Below are positions 56,801-64,000 of a stretch of DNA of 64,000 nt, in pieces. Position 1 is the stretch's first letter; every line of letters starts with the position of its first letter. The stretch is from Plectrocnemia conspersa. Taxonomy: Eukaryota; Arthropoda; Insecta; Trichoptera; Polycentropodidae. The notes under the pieces are model-generated. The model saw only the letters and a list, made by a program, of their open reading frames with translations, did not search any database and had not been told where the DNA came from. The stretch covers positions 682,001 through 746,000 of the forward strand of contig VTFK01000039.1 of NCBI GenBank assembly GCA_009617715.1, read 5' to 3'. A program made the translations under genes and the position numbers.

Positions 56801-58860
56801 TATTTTGTTAATTTGCGTGTCGTTAATGAACCCTATTGTTGTGAAGGTTTTAAGGAGGTTCTTTGATAACACTCGGCGACTTAACTTAGCTTTCAAGGAG
56901 GATTTAAGTTATTTTAATTTCCCCATATGAAATCCAGACTTCAAAGTTTTTGATAAACTTATTGACAAGACATAACATAATTGTTATATGTACGAATCAG
57001 CTGCGTCTCGGGTGAAGATCGATATTATCAGTGTCATGACGGACCACATTGTACAGAATGCTATATGATAATGCTCTCCAAAACAAATGAGATACACTTT
57101 GTTAATTTATTAGAAATGTGAAAAAATCAAGAGGGCGTTATTACTATGAGCGAGTGACATTCGCTTAAGCATATGACAATTGTTTGGTACGTTTTACAAA
57201 TTTTTAATGAATTTTAGGTTAGGTTTAGAATATTATATTATTTTTAATTTAAACATATTAGCTATCACTATGTATGCTATTTTAAATACACTCATAATCG
57301 CTTGAAAACCTTTAAAATATATATAACTAACGAGTAAAGTACATGTTAATTGAATTTTTGAGGAAAATATTGTAGCGCAGTATTCAAATGGAGGCGCTAT
57401 AGTAGCGTTGTTTATGTAGGTTTTTTTTATTTATAGCTTATTCTAACGACCATTTCTAACAAAAAAAAACAAGTCAATATTTTCACAATAATAGAAAAAA
57501 TATCTTGTGACCAAACAACTGCGTTATTAATTATAAATATTTCAAGGACCAATTAATAGCACATACGTCCCAAGACGTTAATCGCTCATAAGTATCTCTG
57601 AAAAACTACTCTTTCTTCGGAAAGGATGCACCATAAATAATACATTCTACACAGCGTTGATATTTTAGCCTTGATTAACAAACGCCGGAGCGGCCATTTG
57701 AACCATTTCTCGTAAACAAGTTTTAGGGGTGTGTTTAAGAAGTGATGCAAATGAACCGTAAACATCCTAATCTACGATTCACCAGAATTGTGTCGAACCA
57801 GCATTATAAAAGATTATGGAACCGGAGACTGCATCGATACGAGATACATCAGCGAACTGCGCAAAAATAATTACAAATATAATATTTACAATTAATAAAT
57901 TAATAATCATGAAAAAATAAGTTTACGATTTAAATATTTAAATATTTAATAAGTCTACATTATTTTTAATATTGTTTTGCCATATTATTTTATATAATAC
58001 ATATATAATAATATCACAATAAATGAATTAGGCACAAAGGCATATTATTATCTAATTATTCTTAAATATTTGTTAAAATCTTATTTATAATCAAAAGAGA
58101 AAGCAATTACGCAGTCCAGATTTTCTCAATGCACGCTATTTGAACACCTTGCAAAATACTGATAAAATTATATTATTTACGCACACAATCGAACCATTAT
58201 TGAAAGGTTTTATTATGTATATTTATTTTATAGAAAAATATATAAATAATAGACGCAAAACCGCAGTTTATATGCATTGTATGACCGTTAGCTATACAAT
58301 CAGGATGGTTATATTTGGTCAATCAAAACGCGATTTGTCCAGAGCTTTTATCACCATTTCATATATTATAAAATAAAATGTTTGTCACTAGCTCAACATA
58401 TTTATTGAGAGTATATAATTTATTTCTCGATTAAAAATATTGCGCATTAACTTTATTCGTGAAATATTAGATAATACAGCAAAACATACTAATTCGCACA
58501 AGATAAAAATTAGTTTTATATATAAATTTGTTTTATATATTTTTTATTTTTTTTGTGAGAATCGATTAAGATTATTTTTATTTCATATTACACTAAACTA
58601 GTTACACAAATGGCCGCTAGAGCGACAATGTCAATAATTTTGAAGTTTAATTGTCGCTTGAACGGTATACTGTTTTACCGACTCACTTTTGGCACCTATT
58701 CAAATTTAACAATAAAATTATCCCGATTAATGTGTTACTACGCATTGATAATTATTTACGAGCAAGCATTATATTTATTAACAAATGCGAGTAATAACGT
58801 TAATATAAATAATAAATTCAAATAAGCCTAATGAATATGAATGTTAAAACAATTTAACTA
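53816..58860. other. Gene-free AT-rich stretch
   Basis: No gene or well-defined repeat was recognised. A tRNA-like T-arm fragment lies near 54840 and a GC-richer segment at about 55240-55350, neither of which could be assigned. Confidence 0.45.
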
Positions 58861-58881
58861 TTAAACGGCTACTGACAAGCA

Positions 58882-58893
58882 TGCGCATGCGCG
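58882..58893. promoter_or_regulatory. Perfect NRF1/Ewg-type site
   Basis: TGCGCATGCGCG fits the consensus YGCGCAYGCGCR exactly. It lies in a CpG-rich block (58870-58960) that also contains GTGACGTG. This pattern often marks housekeeping promoters, but no adjacent gene is visible. Confidence 0.45.
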
Positions 58894-58960
58894 TGTCGTC
58901 ACGCACTCGTGTCAAAATTGAGCAATTAGCTGTCAAAAGTGACGTGCGACCTTTTCGTAG

Positions 58961-60124
58961 CTAAAACGACTATTACATTTATCTACTAAACAATATTGAA
59001 CATATTGAGATAGGCGTTTGTAAATTAGTACATACTTATATATTATAATCTATTTCCAACGTATAATAATTTAACGTGAAATATATAATACTCAAACGCG
59101 TTGTTTTAGTTTTGCGAATAATATCGTTTTTGATCTTTTAAAATATTACAAAATATTAAAATTTTTTTAAGTTGCATATTTATAAAAAAATAATTATAGC
59201 TAATGACAAATTAATATGCAAAACATAATACACCAAAGATTCCAAAAATATGATTGACTAAAGTTTCTAGTATGTAGTAGTATTAAGCGTATTATATATA
59301 TTATATATTAAGCTCTTAGAATTAATTTGCCTTTTTAGATAAGAGTTTGATATCCCACTATACTCGAACATATCTCGTTAATTATATATTTTTCAAAACA
59401 ACAAAAAACATTGTTTGTAAAGCATATTTTTTTTATCAATAGGCGGTAAAATCTTAATCCTAAAACGGTGTCGTTCATCTGTTTTCTTTTTACAAACTAA
59501 TTCAAGGTAAATTTTGATGAATGCATTTTAAGTTGATTTTTCAAGAAATATATTAGCAAGATTTTTTAAGAAATATTTACCTATTGCAAAGGGATTCATT
59601 AAGCGACTAATTAAAATAAAAAAATTAAATGCATTATCATTTTCCTAAAAATAGATTTTCGTTAGTCAGCTTGATCCACCATATTGTTTCAAAATGGTTG
59701 TTATTAAAAAAAATTGAAAAATATTCGAGAATTTTTTTTAATAAAATACTACAGTATAACTAAAAACAGATTTTTATAAATTTGTGTATTTTCAATACTA
59801 TTTTTTTAAAGTTGTGATCGGAATTAGTATTATTAGGATTAAGAAAGAATGTTTATGTATATATGTAAATACGATTTGCTATAATCACTGTAATTGCATC
59901 TGTCATGATTTATTGACACCAATTACATGGCTTCAAGTGTATAATATGATAAGAACGTATCAAGTGCATTTTTTGCGCAACACGAAAGCAAAAAACTACG
60001 CGACAACTGGTGATCAATCAACATGCCGATGATCGATGGTGGTTACACACATTTTTCAATATTGGCAGTACAATGGAATAAATTATTGCGCTTCTTGGGT
60101 TTTCATATTGACCTTAAAGTGTTT
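58961..60124. other. Gene-free; CGCCAT-like palindrome copy
   Basis: A diverged copy of the CCATATTGTTTCAAAATGG palindrome lies at 59668-59705. Nothing else was recognised. Confidence 0.45.
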
Positions 60125-60340
60125 TTAAATCCAAACACACGCCCACGTATGAATATAATACAATGACGGAGATGAGTGAGGTAATGGTACACGGATTGCA
60201 TAATTGTCATAAGGTGGAAGAAGACGAGCTTGACCTTCCAATCGTGACGCTGGTTGGTCCACCGGTTCTTCTTGATTATGACGAATTGCATCGAAACAAT
60301 TTTCCGGTTTGGTAGGTTGTAGGCAATGGGAATTGTCGAG
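60125..60340 (-). CDS. Possible orphan exon, function unknown
   Basis: An open minus-strand frame of about 72 codons follows a plausible acceptor (AACATACAG before 60340). It reads LDNSHCLQPTKPENCFDAIR and continues with PVDQPASRLEGQARLLPPYD. Base composition is well above the AT-rich flanks. No partner exons or homologue were recognised. It could be an internal or last exon of a gene outside the window, or a chance frame. Confidence 0.25.
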   Translation of the reverse strand, partial: LDNSHCLQPTKPENCFDAIRHNQEEPVDQPASRLEGQARLLPPYDNYAIRVPLPHSSPSLYYIHTWACVWI

Positions 60341-60367
60341 CTGTATGTTCAGACAACATACCAACAT

Positions 60368-63300
60368 AACAAGAAAACGAATATAGATATTTTTGACACT
60401 GTCTATTTAGACATTAGAAGTAATAGAATGCTATGAAAATAGAAAATGCTTAGAAAAATATTGTTTAACCCTATTTATTCCAGATATTCTAATCGCATTT
60501 CTTAGCTTTTTTGTGATCTTAAAAGCTTTCAGGCGAATTATATAAAAATGAAATAATGGTAGATATTTTATATGTTACACCCAAATATTGATTAGTTGCA
60601 ATTTTACGCTTCATCCATTTTCATTATCCGATAACGAATGTAAAGGTCGGTCAGAAGTAAACATTTAACCTTTATAGCGCTAGATACTAAATTGCCTAAT
60701 AATCTATTCATCGATAAACACATCTATACTTTTTAATATGAAAAAAATCGCACGAGTCACATTCCGGCAGTTTCTTATCTCCATAACACGCTTGAAGCGA
60801 CTGGTTTCATTATAATAATAAATAGCTCAGGATTTAATACATATTCATGCCTTTAATAAATAAATATGCTGTGTTTAACTAATGATATTTCACACTTATA
60901 GTGGAATTAAACGTGTGTGTATGTATGTGTGTTTGAATGCTCATGAAGAAAATTGCACTACCATATAATGAGTGCGCAGGAAATGAATCCATAATAATTT
61001 TGCGCTTGGCAAATATTTATGGCATCATTATGCGCCATGTACGTGTTTTGAGTATCAAAAATTCAGTTTGTGTTGTTTTGAACGTTTTGTGTAAACAAAT
61101 CTGTATTTTTTTAGGTATATGTAAGCATATCTATTTCATATTACCATACTGTTTAATTGTATAAAACACAACAATATTATTTTCACGCGCCATAATTGGT
61201 TGATTTACAACAGGTCTTGAGATAATTGAACCAATTAGTATTCATATATGGATAGATTTCTTGAAAGCTAAATATTGTTAAGGTAATGCTGTCTTAAATG
61301 AGTAAGTTGGATGCAATAATAAGGAATTGAGGGTAGCCCGAAGGTAAACTCACCAGCAGAATCTATTATTATGCTGATGTGCACGTCTCTTAATATAACT
61401 AGAACGTTTTGTGAAAATGCATTATGCATTAGGAATATGAGTTACAAACGAGACTTAAATTCATAAAAAAATATAGCATATAAAGTGCCCTTTTAGTACT
61501 TGTATAATTAAGAGGGAAATTACCCCTTTGTAAAACTTTTAATAATAATTACGTTAAAGATTGTAGAATTCACCTCAAAAAAATACTTATGATAAATAAA
61601 ATATGACTAATGAGAAACTTACAGGAAAATTCTAAAATTAAGAGACCTCGTTAGTAAAAAATCTTTTTTTCTTATGGAAAATTTTTTTCTTCATTGTAAC
61701 AATTGTAAATACTATTTTTTAAAAATGTTAATGTATGTAAATGGAAAGGTTAAATATATGATACTGAAAAAGGCATGTGACTTGATCCTTTCTCTATGAA
61801 TCCTAAAGAGACATTATTTATAATAGCTTTAAGAAGAAAACGACATTTTACTATCTTTAGACGGAGTTTCTCACTCGCTATTAACTTTAATATAATGCAA
61901 AATAATTGATAGCAGTGTTCCATGTCTTAAATAATGGACTGACAGCAGTAAGACGGCAACATCAGTCACTTCTACCAGCAAAACCCCTGTGACATGGCGT
62001 TATAATTATAATAATTATATTTATAAATTTATTGTTAACATTTTAAAACTTCCAAGCGTAAAAAAACTGTCGATTTTACGGATGGATTGCGTTGAAAATG
62101 AAAACTCACCAGACGACAACATATGGTGTTGGGTTGTGTAATACACGAAAGGATTCCGTTACGGTCCTCGATTACCTGTCTAATTGGAACAGTATTACAA
62201 CACCTGTTCCAGTTGATACTATACGTAGCGTCTCCTATGAAGATTGATGATGAGCACTGCTCAAATAATAGAGTATTTTTTTTTATTATGGTTCACTTTC
62301 GCGTGGAGAAGAGTTGAAGAGGATTGCATAAACGAGATTTTATGCCAAAAAGCTGTTTTAAAGATCATGAGTGTTCCATTGTACCATTTGCATATGGTAC
62401 AAGGCGAATCAGGTAAATTTTGTGTCACGATCTATTTGACAGTGAACTTTTTGCGAAATTAAGAGTGATTATTTAAATAAAGTTTGAAGTCCTACTTTAT
62501 AACAGCTAAAGTTGTGGAGAGAACAAATAAGCAAAAGAGAAAATAACGAAGCATTTGGATGATATACTTTGAAGGTTATTAAGAAGATAAAATATCGTGT
62601 GAAGTTAAATAATCCGATAATTGACGACTTAAGTTGATTTTTAAGTGCTTGATAAGTGACAATGAGATTAAAAAGTAAGGACGCTAATAAATTGTGGGAA
62701 CTCTGGTTTTAATTGATGTTGTTTATAGATAATAAAATTTTTATGTGAAACAAGTCGACGATTTTCATTGTTAGCTTGTAGAAAATAAACGTGGCGGCTA
62801 TATACTAGTAAATATATTTATTATTTACAGCTTAACACAACGATAAAATAAAAATAAATTTAATTTGTACAATGGTTTACACTGAAACGTTCTGTATTAA
62901 ATATTGAAGATGCATATTAAACTGAATTTTATTATACAAATATGGGTGAAATTAGTGTGCAATGCATGAGCGTGTTACAAAGCAAAAAAACTATATGGAG
63001 TTGATTTTATTGAAAATTCTTAATTACATTAATATTTCTACGGGAACTAAATTAGTTATTTTCTTAATTATTTCATAATAAGAAACATTTAATCATACTA
63101 GGTTTACGTATTAGCGATTTATATTCTAATATGCTTAGTACCAATCAGGCCTACTAAGAGAGGGGGAGGAAGAGGGGATCGTTCTCCTTGAGGGGTCAAA
63201 CTCTGAAAAAAATCATGGCAAGAATATATTTATAAAAAAATAAAAATCGACGGCAAATAAGAAATTTGAACTAAACTACAATTATTTGAGATGTATTATA

Positions 63301-64000
63301 CCTATATACTTGTATTTCATGTATAGGTTCCTTTATCCTTTTATACATATTATACAATAAATAAAAGGAGCGGAACATTGCCTTCAAAAGCACCCACTTT
63401 CTAGGTAGTACTTTCACCTTAAACATTATTATTCAAAGGAACAATTATAGTTTTTTGACGCGGCTTGTGTTAAAATTTGTTACTTTATTGCTTTTTGAAC
63501 ATTAAAAAAATATTAAACATAAGAGATAATATTCAACGATTGTAAATTAGTAACAATAAATTTAGATATTCGATCTGAATTTTCAGATCGAATTATGCGT
63601 GAGAATCTCGGGTTCACGCTTGATTTAGCAGGTGCGCGCGTAATTAAAGGGTCGATTTGATATGGGAGAATGTTTTCTCCGCTCGTTTAAAAATAATTGC
63701 GTCCTCACGGTTATAAATATAATTAAAGAATAATCATAAAAATTTCATCATCTCTTTCGTAAACGTGAAAAAAGATCAATAATATAACGTATAGATCCAA
63801 GTCAGTGTTGTTGAGCAATGATGATCTAAAATTAAACATATATATTTTTTGCGAATGAAGAGCCACTTGTGTGTATTTTAAAAAGTGATTTAATAACGGT
63901 AAGCATAAGAGGTGATCAGCAAAATAAATAATATATGAAAGTACTATTTTTTTATATATAAATCCATTAGGAAATGTTTTGATTTATTAAAATCAATAGT
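60368..64000. other. Gene-free right flank
   Basis: AT-rich sequence with short frames without similarity. A GC-richer patch at about 63590-63715 could not be assigned. Confidence 0.45.

Overview
The window is AT-rich eukaryotic DNA with intron-containing genes, short GT-AG introns inside compact genes, TCAGT-type initiators at predicted promoters, and many decayed transposons. The gene content (an EML/EMAP microtubule protein, TIM44, an AKAP2/MISP-motif protein) and the transposon families fit an insect genome. Lepidoptera is my best guess, but this is inference from general character and not from a diagnostic marker.

Layout. 1-9.6 kb: no gene; a decayed non-LTR reverse transcriptase relic (1.56-2.4 kb) and a 476-bp inverted-repeat element (7.8-8.3 kb). 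9.6-17.1 kb, minus strand: a two-exon gene for a roughly 313-residue protein with AKAP2_C/MISP-like basic helices; its first exon and a predicted start site lie at 16.9-17.1 kb, and its 6.4-kb intron holds a dead mariner-like transposase. 19.9-22.2 kb, plus strand: a complete five-exon TIMM44 gene, divergent from the previous one. 22.2-26.2 kb: repeat-rich spacer with a dead Jockey-like RT. 26.2-46.4 kb, minus strand: a complete echinoderm microtubule-associated protein-like (EML) gene with 18 coding exons, convergent with TIMM44. It encodes a coiled coil, a Ser/Pro/Arg-rich linker, the HELP motif and a WD40 double propeller. 46.4-64 kb: no recognised gene; degenerate repeat arrays, GC-rich patches, an NRF1/Ewg-type site and one possible orphan exon near 60.2 kb.

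The genes do not form a pathway: one imports proteins into mitochondria, one acts on microtubules, one is probably cytoskeletal. The most interesting result is that the EML gene appears to have two further, phase-compatible first coding exons inside its introns (43.0 kb and 33.05 kb). The 33-kb start would give a short isoform (about 640 residues) with HELP and WD40 parts but without the coiled coil and basic linker. One EML exon junction (29.2 kb) does not give the conserved sequence with normal splice sites and may be an assembly indel, a microexon or a real change. Exon coordinates were derived by hand from splice signals and reading phase; every EML, TIMM44 and AKAP-like junction given keeps the frame open.
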